NCBI GenBank assembly: GCA_963702235.1
Contig: CAVPBZ010000004.1
Location: forward strand, 94,159-158,158
Direction of reading: 5' to 3'
From: PALSA-505 sp963702235
GTDB taxonomy: Bacteria > Actinomycetota > Actinomycetes > Streptosporangiales > Streptosporangiaceae
DNA length: 64,000 nt
Every line of letters begins with the position of its first letter. The stretch's first letter is position 1. The position numbers were made by a program, and so were the translations under genes. Shown here piece after piece: positions 1 through 10,875 of this stretch. The notes under the pieces are model-generated. The model did no database searches, had not been told where the DNA came from, and was given only the letters and a program-made list of their open reading frames with translations.

Positions 1-2
1 CC

Positions 3-548
3 GAGCAGACGCGGCGCGAGGCCGACCAGCACGCCAAGACGCTCGTCGGCAACGCCAAGAAGAATGCCGACCAGATCGTCGCCCAGGCCAAGGCGCAGGC
101 GAACCAGCTGCTGACCGAGACCAAGTCCGAGGCCGAACGGCACCGCGCCTCGGCGCAGCGCCAGGTCGACGACCTGACCAGGCAGAAGGACAGCATCACC
201 AGCCACCTCACCCAGCTCCGCCAGCTGCTCGGCGGCCAGCTGCCCGGCATGGACGAGGCGCTGCAGCCCGCCCCGGTCAAGGCCGGGATCGGCGCCGGGC
301 CCGCGCACGTGCCGCCGGCCCCGTCACCCGCAGAGGCCGCGGCGCCGCAGCAGCGGTCCGAGGAGCCGCGGCAGAGCCCCGCGCATGCCGCTCCGCCCCG
401 GCAGGGAAACGGCCCGGCCCCGCAGGGACAGCGGCCGCCGCAGGCCGCGGCCCGACCGCAGGGCGGCGGCCAGCCGGGCAGCGGCTCCAGGCAGCCGGTC
501 GGCAGCAAGGCCACCAAGTCCGGCGACGAGGACTGGTGGACCGAGTAA
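3..548 (+). CDS. Coiled-coil DivIVA/FilP-like protein, C-terminal part
   Basis: The reading frame is open from the left edge, so the start lies outside the window. The first ~80 residues are a charged Ala/Gln/Glu/Lys-rich helix with heptad character (KNADQIVAQAKAQANQLL), typical of the coiled coil of DivIVA, Scy or FilP-type polarity and cytoskeleton proteins of actinomycetes. The last ~100 residues are a disordered Pro/Ala/Gln/Gly-rich tail that ends in the acidic-aromatic sequence DEDWWTE. The diagnostic N-terminal DivIVA domain is not visible, so the family call rests on the coiled coil and composition. It converges on serA across a perfect palindromic terminator. Confidence 0.6.
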   Translation, partial: EQTRREADQHAKTLVGNAKKNADQIVAQAKAQANQLLTETKSEAERHRASAQRQVDDLTRQKDSITSHLTQLRQLLGGQLPGMDEALQPAPVKAGIGAGPAHVPPAPSPAEAAAPQQRSEEPRQSPAHAAPPRQGNGPAPQGQRPPQAAARPQGGGQPGSGSRQPVGSKATKSGDEDWWTE

Positions 549-563
549 CCAGCGGCAGCACGG

Positions 564-601
564 CCAAGGGCCCGGCGGGTGATCACCCGCCGGGCCCTTG
601 G
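564..601. terminator. Bidirectional palindromic terminator
   Basis: A perfect 38-bp palindrome (two 19-nt arms, CCAAGGGCCCGGCGGGTGA and its complement, with no forced loop) starts 16 nt after the stop at 548 and lies ~87 nt beyond the serA stop. Placed between convergent genes it can end transcription from both sides. A GGTTATT tail follows on the + strand. Confidence 0.85.
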
Positions 602-687
602 TTATTGCCGCCGGCGGCCGCGCCCGCCGGGAGCCCGCACCGCGGCGCAGCCCAGCGCCCGGCCAGGGCTCAGTAGTCGGCCAGAGC

Positions 688-2274
688 TCAGCGCTCGTCC
701 AGGTCCGCCGTCCGGCCGGAGACGGCGCCGATCGCGGTGGTGATCTCGTCGAGAAGGGACGGCGGCAGCGCGGAGTCGATCGTGAGCACGATCAGCGCCT
801 GGCCGCCCCGCGCGTTCCGGCACACCTGCATCCCGGCGATGTTGATGCCCTGGCCGCCGAGGATCTCGCCGACCACGCCGACGATGCCGGGCCGGTCGGT
901 GTACGTCAGGAACGCCATGTGCGGGGCGGGGGCGATTTCCATCTCGAACCCGTTGACCTCGACCAGTTTCTCGGTCTGCCGGGTGCCGGTCAGGGTGCCG
1001 GAAACCGACACGACCTGGCCGCCGGGCAGGGTGCCGCGCAGCGTCACCACGTTGCGCCAGTCCGGGCTCTCCTCGTCGGTGACCAGCCCGACCTCGACGC
1101 CGCGGTCGGCCGCGAGCAGCGGCGCGTTCACGTAGCTGACCGGGTCCTCGACCACGTCGCTGAACACGCCCTTGAGCGCGGCGAGCTGCAGCACCCGGAC
1201 GTCGCTGGCGGCGATCTCGCCCCTGACCTCGACGTCCAGCCGGATGGCCACCTCGCCGGCCAGCGCGGTGAAGATCCGGCCGAGCTTCTCGGCCAGCGGC
1301 AGTCCCGGCCTGACGTCCTCGTCCACCGGGCCGCCCTGCACGTTCACCGCGTCCGGCACGAACTCGCCCGCCAGCGCGAGCCTGACCGAGCGGGCCACCT
1401 GGGTGCCGGCCTTCTCCTGCGCCTCGTGCGTGCTCGCCCCCAGGTGCGGGGTGGCGACCACGTTGTCGAAGCCGAACAGCGGGCTGTCGGTGCACGGCTC
1501 GGTCGCGTACACGTCCAGCGCGGCCCCGGCCACCCGGCCGTCCTTGAGCGCGAGCGCCAGCGCGTGCTCGTCCACGATGCCGCCCCTGGCCGCGTTCACG
1601 ATCCGCGCGCCCGGCTTGAGCAGGCCCATCTCCCGCTCGCCGATGATGCCCGCGGTCTCGGGCGTCTTGGGCAGGTGCACGCTGATGAAGTCGGCCTCGG
1701 CCAGCACTTCGTCCAGGCTGAGCAGCCGCACGCCCAGCTGCGCCGCGCGGGCCGCGGGCACGTACGGGTCGTAGGCGACGATCCGCATCCCGAACGCGGC
1801 CAGCCGCTGCGCGACGAGCACGCCGATCCGGCCGAGCCCGAGCAGGCCGGCCACCTTGCCCTCGAGCTCCACGCCGGTGAACCGGGACCGCTTCCACTCG
1901 CCGGCCCGCAGTGACGCGGCCGCCTGCGGCAGGTTGCGGGCCAGGGCGAGCAGCAGCGCCACCGCCTGCTCCGCCGCGCTGACGATGTTGGAGGTGGGCG
2001 CGTTGACCACCATCACGCCCGCCTTGGTCGCCGCCTCGACGTTGACATTGTCCAGGCCGACCCCGGCACGCGCCACCACCTTCAGGTGGGGCGCGTGCGC
2101 GAGCGCCTCCGCGTCGATCTTCGTCGCGCTCCGGACGATCACTGCCGCGGCGTCGGCCAGGGCGGGCAGCAGCTGGGCGCGGTCCGCGCCGTCGATGTGC
2201 CTGACCTCGAAGTCGGACTCGAGCAGGGCGATGCCTGCCGGGGACAGTTCCTCTGCGACCAGGACGACGGGCAA
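688..2274 (-). CDS. serA: D-3-phosphoglycerate dehydrogenase
   Basis: First step of serine synthesis, 3-phosphoglycerate to 3-phosphohydroxypyruvate with NAD+. At 528 residues it is the long form found in mycobacteria and other actinobacteria. The N-terminal catalytic part carries the NAD-binding glycine motif GLGRIG at residues ~146-151 and the NAARGGIVDE active-site segment. A long intervening domain follows and the C-terminus is an ACT domain (MAFLTYTDRPGIVGVVGEIL), the serine-binding regulatory module. A GGGAG ribosome-binding site sits ~8 nt before the ATG. It lies downstream of ilvC on the same strand with a 141-nt gap that can hold its own promoter. Confidence 0.97.
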   Translation of the reverse strand: MPVVLVAEELSPAGIALLESDFEVRHIDGADRAQLLPALADAAAVIVRSATKIDAEALAHAPHLKVVARAGVGLDNVNVEAATKAGVMVVNAPTSNIVSAAEQAVALLLALARNLPQAAASLRAGEWKRSRFTGVELEGKVAGLLGLGRIGVLVAQRLAAFGMRIVAYDPYVPAARAAQLGVRLLSLDEVLAEADFISVHLPKTPETAGIIGEREMGLLKPGARIVNAARGGIVDEHALALALKDGRVAGAALDVYATEPCTDSPLFGFDNVVATPHLGASTHEAQEKAGTQVARSVRLALAGEFVPDAVNVQGGPVDEDVRPGLPLAEKLGRIFTALAGEVAIRLDVEVRGEIAASDVRVLQLAALKGVFSDVVEDPVSYVNAPLLAADRGVEVGLVTDEESPDWRNVVTLRGTLPGGQVVSVSGTLTGTRQTEKLVEVNGFEMEIAPAPHMAFLTYTDRPGIVGVVGEILGGQGINIAGMQVCRNARGGQALIVLTIDSALPPSLLDEITTAIGAVSGRTADLDER

Positions 2275-2329
2275 GATGGCTGCTCTCCCAGGCTGTGACG
2301 TTCGGGGAGCTTACGAGTCTAGCCGTTTT

Positions 2330-2343
2330 GTGAAGAGATTCAC
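2330..2343. promoter_or_regulatory. Dyad in the serA upstream region
   Basis: GTGAA-GAGA-TTCAC is a perfect 5-bp-arm dyad about 60 nt upstream of the serA ATG. On the minus strand it overlaps TTCACA, a possible -35 element, with TAAGCT about 15 nt downstream as a poor -10. The site could be an operator, but it is short and could occur by chance. Confidence 0.25.
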
Positions 2344-2347
2344 GAGC

Positions 2348-2372
2348 GGCGGGCCGCCCGGGCGTTCCCGCC
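2348..2372 (-). terminator. Possible ilvC terminator hairpin
   Basis: GGCGGG and CCCGCC arms (2348-2353 and 2367-2372) lie ~45 nt downstream of the ilvC stop. Nearby, a 13-nt direct repeat CCCCGGGGCTAGG occurs twice (2376-2388 and 2395-2407), each copy containing the self-complementary CCCCGGGG. There is no U tract. Confidence 0.3.
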
Positions 2373-2415
2373 GGGCCCCGGGGCTAGGCCGGGTCCCCGG
2401 GGCTAGGAAGGTGGC

Positions 2416-3414
<999 letters not shown>

Positions 3415-3477
3415 TGTTCCGGTTCTCTCTCTTGTCGTTGTCAGGCGCTCGCGGCCGTCAGGCGCTGCGCGTCGTGG

Positions 3478-4002
3478 TCAGGCGCTGCGCTCGACCGGCC
3501 GCAGCGCACGATCGGTGATGGACCGGCCGCCACGGCCCACGGCCACCATGCCGGACTGCACCAGTTCCTTGATTCCGAACGGCTGAAGCACCCTGATGAG
3601 CGCGTCCAGCTTCTCCCTGTTGCCGGTGGCCTCGACAGTGACCGCATCGGTCGCCACGTCCACCACCTTGGCACGGAACAGCGCCACCGTCTCGAGCACC
3701 CGCGAGCGGTTCTCCAGATCGGCGCGGACCTTGACCAGCAGCAGCTCGCGCTGGACCGCGGCGCCCGGCTCGAGCTCCACGATCTTCAGGACGTTGATCA
3801 GCCGGTTGAGCTGCTTGGTCACCTGCTCCAGCGGATGGTCATCGCAGTTGACGACGATCGTCATCCGGGAGATCTCCTCGTGCTCGGTCGGCCCGACCGC
3901 GAGCGACTCGATGTTGAACCCCCGGCGGGCGAACAGCCCGGCCACCCGGACCAGCAGGCCGGGCTTGTTCTCCACCAGCACCGACAGCGTGTGCCTGGCC
4001 AT
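3478..4002 (-). CDS. ilvN: Acetolactate synthase small (regulatory) subunit
   Basis: Regulatory subunit of acetohydroxyacid synthase, 174 residues. It opens with an ACT domain (TLSVLVENKPGLLVRVAGLF) and ends with the usual C-terminal ALS domain (RVLQPFGIKELVQSG). I chose the ATG at 4002 because AGGGAG lies about 7 nt upstream. An in-frame ATG at 4038 overlaps the ilvB stop (ATGA) and would add 12 residues. Valine feedback through this subunit is the known family role. The gene sits between ilvB and ilvC as in most actinobacteria. Confidence 0.95.
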   Translation of the reverse strand: MARHTLSVLVENKPGLLVRVAGLFARRGFNIESLAVGPTEHEEISRMTIVVNCDDHPLEQVTKQLNRLINVLKIVELEPGAAVQRELLLVKVRADLENRSRVLETVALFRAKVVDVATDAVTVEATGNREKLDALIRVLQPFGIKELVQSGMVAVGRGGRSITDRALRPVERSA

Positions 4003-4034
4003 ATCCGACTCCCTGCTATGCGATATGTCCCCGC

Positions 4035-5975
<1,941 letters not shown>

Positions 5976-6008
5976 CGGACGGCTTCCTTGTCGGCGGTTC
6001 GCGGCAAC

Positions 6009-6042
6009 AAAAAACCCCTCGCGCCGGGCGGCGATCGAGGGG
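6009..6042 (-). terminator. ilvB attenuator terminator
   Basis: On the minus strand, CCCCTCG (6042-6036) pairs with CGAGGGG (6021-6015). An inner CGCC/GGCG helix (6033-6030 with 6025-6022) closes a 4-nt loop, and six T residues follow (6014-6009). This is a textbook intrinsic terminator between the leader peptide and ilvB, 33 nt before the ilvB ATG. Confidence 0.9.
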
Positions 6043-6059
6043 AGCGCGCAGGCAGCTGA

Positions 6060-6090
6060 ACTTGGTCAGCGACCTACGCGCTGGCCAAGT
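6060..6090 (-). promoter_or_regulatory. ilvB leader pause hairpin
   Basis: ACTTGG-C-CAGCG (6090-6079) pairs with CGCTG-A-CCAAGT (6071-6060) around a 7-nt loop. Its 5' arm covers the last codons of the leader peptide. A ribosome stalled at the Leu/Ile/Val codons would keep it from forming, as in translation-coupled attenuation. Confidence 0.7.
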
Positions 6091-6113
6091 ACGAGAATTA
6101 GGCTGCGGTGCAC
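6066..6113 (-). CDS. ilvB leader peptide
   Basis: A 15-codon frame from GTG at 6113 to TGA at 6066 reads MHRSLILVLGQRVGR. Residues 5-9 are Leu-Ile-Leu-Val-Leu, all end-products of the pathway it precedes, and another Val follows. The frame sits between a TTGACA promoter and the attenuator terminator. If the -10 is at 6125-6120, transcription would begin at or next to the GTG, so the leader may be translated without a 5' UTR. Actinobacterial ilvB leader peptides of this size and composition are known. Confidence 0.85.
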   Translation of the reverse strand: MHRSLILVLGQRVGR

Positions 6114-6119
6114 GTCCCT

Positions 6120-6148
6120 ACGATGGCTGCCCTTACAGTCCGTGTCAA
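6120..6148 (-). promoter_or_regulatory. Putative ilvB promoter
   Basis: TTGACA at 6148-6143 is a perfect -35. With a 17-nt spacer the -10 would be CATCGT (6125-6120), a weak match. The -35 overlaps the stop region of the upstream GGDEF-EAL gene. The predicted transcription start falls close to the leader GTG at 6113. Confidence 0.55.
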
Positions 6149-8814
6149 CTTCCGTGCCCTCGCGTCTCAGATAATGAGACGACTGGCTCGTTCTGCGGAT
6201 CGGCCGGAACAGCGCCGCCGCCCGCCTGGGCCGCGGTGTTCCTGATCAGGGACTCCACCTCGGCCGCCGCCATCGGGGCCGCGACCAGGTAGCCCTGGCC
6301 GAGCTCGCAGCCCATGTCCCTGAGCATGCCGAGCTGCCGCGAGCTCTCGATGCCTTCCGCCATCACGCTGATGCCCAGGTCGCGGCCGAGCTGGATGATC
6401 GTCCTGGTCAGCAGCGTGAGCGTGTCGTCCTCCCCCAGGCCGGCCACGAACGAGGGATCGATCTTGATGATGTCCACCGGGAGCTGGCGCAAGTAGGCCA
6501 GCGAGGCGTAGCCGGTGCCGAAGTCGTCGATGGCGAGCCGGACGCCGGCCCGGCGCAGCTCGGCCAGGTGCGCCAGGACCGGCCCGGACGCCTCCACCAG
6601 GACGCGCTCGGTGACCTCGAGGGTGAGCGCCGCCGGCGCCAGCCCGGCGTCGCTGAGCGCGCCGAGCACGGTCTCGGGGAAGTGCTCCGCGCTGACCTGC
6701 CGCGGCGAGAAGTTCACCGAGACGCCGATGCCGGCCGCGGACCGGGACCACCGGGCCGCCTGCCCGCACGCCTGGCGCAGCACCCAGTAGCCGAGCGGCA
6801 CGATGAGGCCCGACTCCTCCGCGACACCGAGGAAGTCGCCGGGCTGGACCGCCGCGCCGCGGCGCCACCAGCGCACCAGCGCCTCGGCGCCGCTGACCCG
6901 CGAGGTGGCCAGCTCCACGACCGGCTGGTACTCCACCACCAGCTGCCCGTCGGCGATGGCCCGCTGCAGGTCGCTGGTCAGCTCGAGCCGGTGCACCACA
7001 TCCTCGTGCATCTGCGCGGCGAACACCTCCACCCGCCCGCCGCCGGACTCCTTGACCCGGGCCATCGCGACATCGGCATTGCGCAGCACGACCTCCGGCT
7101 GGTCCGAGCCGCCGAAGGCGACGCCCACGCTCGCCGTCAGCGAGATATCACGCCCGGCTACACCGAACGGCTCCGCGGCGACGGACCGCGCCAGCCGTTC
7201 GGCTATATCGACGATTTCCTGCGCGCCCGGGGCGCTTTCGACCAGGATCGCGAACTCGTCGCCGCCCCACCGGACCACGGTCTCGTGCGCGGGTACGGCC
7301 GCGCGCAGCCGCCGCGCCGCCTGCGCGATCAGCAGGTCGCCGCCGCGGTGGCCGACCGAGTCGTTCACCGCGGTGAACCCGTCAAGGTCGAGGAAGATCA
7401 CGCCAGCCTGGCCGCCGCGGCCGCCATGGCCCGGATCGGCGGCGAGCTCGGCGCCGAGCACCGCGGTGGCGCGTTCCTCCATGTAGGCCCGGTTGGGCAG
7501 GCCGGTGAGCCCGTCGTGGAAGGTCAGGTGCGTCACCTGCCTGCGCAGCGCCACCTGGCCGCTGATGTCGCGCGCGGTGACCAGCAGCTGGTCCGCCCCG
7601 CCGGGATTGCGGTACAGCGACACGGTCGACTCCACGTGCCGCCAGGTGCCGTCCGCGGCCCGCACCCGGCACGGGAACCTGGCGGGCAGCCCGGACGGCC
7701 GGCCCAGCGCGGCGGCCACGGCCTGCCGGCAGCCGGGCCTGTCCTCCGGATGGACGAGGTCGTCAAGCCGGGTCCCGAGCGCGCCGCCGGGCGAGTACCC
7801 GTAGTCGGCGACCGCGGGGCTGGCGTAGCGGATGACCCCGCCGCGGTCGCAGACGAGCACGGCGTCGCTGGTGAGGTGGGCCAGCTCGCGGAAGCGCCAG
7901 CCCGACTCCAGCGAAGCCCGCGGCGCCCGCCTGCCGCCGGCGATCACGCCGATCACCCGCAGGGCCAGCGCGAGCACGGCCGCGCTCGCCACCAGCACCA
8001 GCGCGGGCGCGCCGTGCCCGCTGGCCAGGGCCCAGACGCAGACGACCACCGCGGCGGCGCCCGCCGCGGCGGCCGCGGCGGCCGCGGCGGCCGCGCCCGC
8101 GCCCTGGCCGCGGCCGGCCGCTCGCGGCCCAGCCAGCAAGGGCGTGAGGGCGAGCACGCAGAACGCCGTGAGCAGCACGGCCTGCTGCGCGGCTCCGGGC
8201 GGCGCGCCGTTCAGCCGGGCGCTGACCCCCAGCGCGTCGCTGACCGTCACGATCAGCACGGCCGCGAACGGCAGCACCGCCTGGCGCCCGGCGTCGCCGA
8301 TCACCGGCAGCAGCAGGCCGACCGCCAGCAGCCCGGCGATCGGGTGCACGAGCTCGACCGCGAACGCCCCCGGCCCGCTGCCGGACCGGATGTAATCGGG
8401 GCCGAACAGGGTGACCCAGCCGATGACGAACAGCACCGCCGCGAGAACGTAGCCGTCGGCGAGCCGCGGGATCACCGGCCGCCTGATCATCCGCTGGCCC
8501 AGCGTCCGCCATCCGTCCCGCGCCTTGGCGCCGCTGGCGGCCACCAGCGTCAGCACGCCCGCCACCACCGCGGCGAGCGCCAGCAGCGACGGCAGGTCGG
8601 CCAGCGTCAGGCCGACCGCGACGCCGCTGAGCGGGGCGCCGAGGATCTGCTGCGTGCTGACGCCGAGACACCAGAACGCGGCGGCACCGCCGAGCCACAG
8701 GTAAGCAAGCCTGACCCGCCCGGCCTGCCGCCTGGCGGCCAGCCACAGGATCAGTGCCGCGGCGGCCGAGGCTGCGATCCCGGCCGCGGCGAGCGCATGA
8801 GCCGCACTGCTCAT
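6145..8814 (-). CDS. Membrane PAS-GGDEF-EAL cyclic-di-GMP enzyme
   Basis: 889 residues. The first ~300 are strongly hydrophobic, with about eight to ten membrane segments. A PAS domain follows (~310-420, DAVLVCDRGGVIRYASPAVADYGY), then a GGDEF domain with an intact WGGDEF motif near residue 515, and a C-terminal EAL domain. The EAL domain keeps GAEALVRW (~642), VNFS, LEVTE, DDFGTGYASL (~763), IKID and AEGIES, so the phosphodiesterase site looks complete. The RxxD inhibitory site before GGDEF is absent (PAHE instead). It may both make and break c-di-GMP. A GCC/GCG-rich run at ~8053-8100 encodes a poly-Ala tract in the membrane part. ilvB lies downstream but has its own promoter. Confidence 0.93.
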   Translation of the reverse strand: MSSAAHALAAAGIAASAAAALILWLAARRQAGRVRLAYLWLGGAAAFWCLGVSTQQILGAPLSGVAVGLTLADLPSLLALAAVVAGVLTLVAASGAKARDGWRTLGQRMIRRPVIPRLADGYVLAAVLFVIGWVTLFGPDYIRSGSGPGAFAVELVHPIAGLLAVGLLLPVIGDAGRQAVLPFAAVLIVTVSDALGVSARLNGAPPGAAQQAVLLTAFCVLALTPLLAGPRAAGRGQGAGAAAAAAAAAAAGAAAVVVCVWALASGHGAPALVLVASAAVLALALRVIGVIAGGRRAPRASLESGWRFRELAHLTSDAVLVCDRGGVIRYASPAVADYGYSPGGALGTRLDDLVHPEDRPGCRQAVAAALGRPSGLPARFPCRVRAADGTWRHVESTVSLYRNPGGADQLLVTARDISGQVALRRQVTHLTFHDGLTGLPNRAYMEERATAVLGAELAADPGHGGRGGQAGVIFLDLDGFTAVNDSVGHRGGDLLIAQAARRLRAAVPAHETVVRWGGDEFAILVESAPGAQEIVDIAERLARSVAAEPFGVAGRDISLTASVGVAFGGSDQPEVVLRNADVAMARVKESGGGRVEVFAAQMHEDVVHRLELTSDLQRAIADGQLVVEYQPVVELATSRVSGAEALVRWWRRGAAVQPGDFLGVAEESGLIVPLGYWVLRQACGQAARWSRSAAGIGVSVNFSPRQVSAEHFPETVLGALSDAGLAPAALTLEVTERVLVEASGPVLAHLAELRRAGVRLAIDDFGTGYASLAYLRQLPVDIIKIDPSFVAGLGEDDTLTLLTRTIIQLGRDLGISVMAEGIESSRQLGMLRDMGCELGQGYLVAAPMAAAEVESLIRNTAAQAGGGAVPADPQNEPVVSLSETRGHGS

Positions 8815-9207
8815 CGGCAGTCACCCGACACGTACGAGCCTCCTCTTCGCGCCCAGCCGAATGGTGCGGGTCCAGGCCAACCCGACTCGTGCCCGCCGAC
8901 CTCTACCGGTGCAGGGCGGCCGAAGTGATGCCGTGGCCCCCGGGCTCAGGCCGGGATCGCCGGCCGGCCGGAGACAGTCTCGCTCCTGGCGTTGAATCTC
9001 ACTCTACGTACCGAAGGTCACACTTCGGTTGAGCTACAGCGTCCACAGGGAGACAACTGAAGACGCCGAGCCAGGGGCATAACGTGGCAATTCGTTCACT
9101 TCGCCGCAGCAGGCCCGCCCGGGCGCCGCGGATCACGCTGTGTCACCCCCCGTGCTGAAGCGCGGATCAGGGGATCGCGGCTGATCCGGCGATACCGTGT
9201 CGTAGCG
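8815..9207. other. Intergenic region with a 7-bp-arm dyad
   Basis: No supported gene in 393 nt. It holds the upstream region of the GGDEF-EAL gene. ACCGAAG-GTCACA-CTTCGGT at 9010-9029 is a perfect inverted repeat about 200 nt upstream of that gene and could be a regulator site or a small hairpin. A stem-loop at 9163-9188 ends the neighbouring gene. Confidence 0.4.
9163..9188 (-). terminator. Possible terminator hairpin
   Basis: CGGATCAG (9163-9170) and CTGATCCG (9181-9188) form an 8-bp stem with a 10-nt loop, starting 20 nt beyond the stop at 9208. There is no U tract. Confidence 0.4.
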
Positions 9208-10035
9208 CTAACGGTGATCGGCGTCCGCCGGGTGGTGGCCGTTGCGCTGTGCCGGGAAGGGATCGGCGGCGGCATAGGGCAGCCAGGCACCGGGCCCGGA
9301 CCTGGCCTTGCCGTTGCCCGGGCGGCGGGGGGCATCGTCGGTGCCACGGGCGATGGCGAGCACGCCCACGAGAGCAGCCAGCGGGGCGGCCAGCGCGATG
9401 AAGTCAGCGGAGGCCAGGCTGCCCAGGGCCACGAGGGCGCCGGCGAATCCCACCGCGACGATGACGACCACCACGAGCCCCCAGCCCTGCAGGAACAGGC
9501 GCAGCGTGACCGGCGGGGCCGGATCGGGCACGGCCGTGACGGCGGTGACGGACCTGGTGGCGCGGCGTTCCATCATCCCCTCGCGCGCCCGCACGAAGAT
9601 CGTCAGCTCACCCGGCTGGTCGGCCGTCAGCATCAGCTCATCCGGGTGGGCCGGGTCCGGGGCCTGCGACACCGAGCCGCCGCCGACCGCCCAGGCCACC
9701 ACCTTGCAGCTGCCCGCGGTCCGCGCCCGGTAGCGGGCCTGCTCGCCGGCGACCAGGGTGTCCGGCCCGTCGATGACCACCGGCGGCGCTGCCGCGTGGC
9801 CCGCGGCCCGGTCCGGCTCGTCGAGCACGACCTGAAGATCGCCGGCCGGATCCGCCGGGCCGCCGTCCCCGGCCACGATGAACTGGCGGCGAGCCAGCTG
9901 CCCGGCCAGCCGGATCTGGCGCACGTGCACGTTCCAGGCCATGGCCACCACGACGGCAGCCAGCGCGGCGGCCCCGAGGGCCAGCAGGACGGCGACCGCG
10001 GGATGACCGGGGCCGGCCGTTACGGCTGCGAGCAT
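9208..10035 (-). CDS. Unknown three-helix membrane protein with an Ig-like domain
   Basis: Not recognised as a named family. The ATG at 10035 (275 residues) is preferred because AGGGAGG lies 4 nt upstream; a 30-codon longer frame has no such site. A membrane helix lies at ~10-35 (AVAVLLALGAAALAAVVVAMAW). Next comes a domain of ~130 residues that reads like a beta-sandwich or PKD/Ig fold (GPDTLVAGEQARYRARTAG...ELTIFVRARE). Two more helices follow at ~190-235 (GLVVVVIVAVGFAGALVAL and FIALAAPLAALVGVLAIA), then a hydrophilic Pro/Arg/His tail. It is monocistronic and divergent from the SnoaL-like gene. A role in envelope sensing or assembly is a guess. Confidence 0.7.
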   Translation of the reverse strand: MLAAVTAGPGHPAVAVLLALGAAALAAVVVAMAWNVHVRQIRLAGQLARRQFIVAGDGGPADPAGDLQVVLDEPDRAAGHAAAPPVVIDGPDTLVAGEQARYRARTAGSCKVVAWAVGGGSVSQAPDPAHPDELMLTADQPGELTIFVRAREGMMERRATRSVTAVTAVPDPAPPVTLRLFLQGWGLVVVVIVAVGFAGALVALGSLASADFIALAAPLAALVGVLAIARGTDDAPRRPGNGKARSGPGAWLPYAAADPFPAQRNGHHPADADHR

Positions 10036-10272
10036 GTCGCCTCCCTGACCAGGCAGGCCTGCCGGATCCCGGAGCGGCCTGACCAGTCCGAATATCTCAC
10101 CTGTACCACGATGGTATTCAAACATATAACCTAAGCCGAAGCTAGGGCCAGGTCGCCGATCGCCGATACATCTGAGGAAGTGCGGCTGGCCTGGAGCGGC
10201 ACTGCGATGCTCCCGGCCAGGGGGGAACGGCGCACGTCAGCCCGCAGCGGGCCCGGCCTTCTCAGGCTAAGA

Positions 10273-10288
10273 CATTCCGGCGGGAATG
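10273..10288. promoter_or_regulatory. Candidate operator before the SnoaL-like gene
   Basis: CATTCC-GGCG-GGAATG, a perfect 16-bp dyad, ends 19 nt before the GTG at 10308. It is close enough to the expected promoter to act as an operator. No regulator gene is adjacent. Confidence 0.35.
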
Positions 10289-10307
10289 CCCCGGGTAGCT
10301 TGGGCTC

Positions 10308-10790
10308 GTGACCACGGCGATCGCGCAGTTCATGCGGGAGCTCGAACGGCTGTGGGACGAGCACCAGGCCGCGGCGCTGGGGCGCGGCGACCTCAGCGGG
10401 GCGCTCGCGTACCTGACGGCCGGGCCGTCGGTCCGGCATCTGCCGGCGATGACCGGCGCGGCCGGCCGCGAGGCGGTCGAGCGGTTCTACGCCGAGGACT
10501 TCCTCCCGCACCGGCCCGGCGACCTGACCCTGACCAGGATCTCGCGCACCGTGGACCGGTTCCGGCTGGTGGACGAAACGACGGTGTCGTTCACGCACGA
10601 CCGGGAGCTGCCCTGGCTGCTGCCCGGCGTCCGCCCGACGCACCGGCGGGCCGAGGTACTGACCATCGCGATCGTGAGCTTCCAGCGCGGCCGGATCAGC
10701 TCGCAGCGGATCGCATGGGATCACGCCACGCTCACCGCGCAGCTGGGCATCCCCAGCCTGGCCGCGGCCGGATCAGGCCGGGCGGGCTGA
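10308..10790 (+). CDS. SnoaL/NTF2-like protein
   Basis: 160 residues with the size and pattern of the NTF2/SnoaL alpha-beta barrel: an N-terminal helix pair (QFMRELERLWDEHQAAALGRGD) and AALAYLTAGPSVRHLPAMTGAAGREAVERFYAEDFLP. Then come strands with VDRFRLVDETTVSFTHDRELPWLLPGV and VLTIAIVSFQRGRISSQRIAWDHATL. The family includes polyketide cyclases, small hydrolases and many proteins of unknown substrate, and no catalytic residue can be assigned. It starts at GTG without a clear Shine-Dalgarno sequence. A MetE-like gene follows after 85 nt on the same strand and may be cotranscribed. Confidence 0.75.
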   Translation: MTTAIAQFMRELERLWDEHQAAALGRGDLSGALAYLTAGPSVRHLPAMTGAAGREAVERFYAEDFLPHRPGDLTLTRISRTVDRFRLVDETTVSFTHDRELPWLLPGVRPTHRRAEVLTIAIVSFQRGRISSQRIAWDHATLTAQLGIPSLAAAGSGRAG

Positions 10791-10875
10791 GGAACACAGG
10801 CCGCCGGATCCGGACCTTGCCGGGCGCTGGTGCGGGCAGCACACTGAGGCACAACGATCTACCAGGAGGACGTCG

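Noticed and set aside
598..1914. Long plus-strand frame opposite serA (438 codons)
   Set aside because: Antisense shadow of a GC-rich gene: Arg/Gly/Ala/His-rich, no family motif and no ribosome-binding site.
6568..8928. 786-codon plus-strand frame opposite the GGDEF-EAL gene
   Set aside because: Antisense shadow; the opposite strand has intact PAS, GGDEF and EAL motifs.
10131..10724. Minus-strand frame opposite the SnoaL-like gene
   Set aside because: No recognisable fold, and it would overlap the promoter and coding region of a better-supported gene.
10791..10875. SAM or cobalamin riboswitch before the MetE-like gene
   Set aside because: The 85-nt gap is too short and lacks the conserved cores of these riboswitches.
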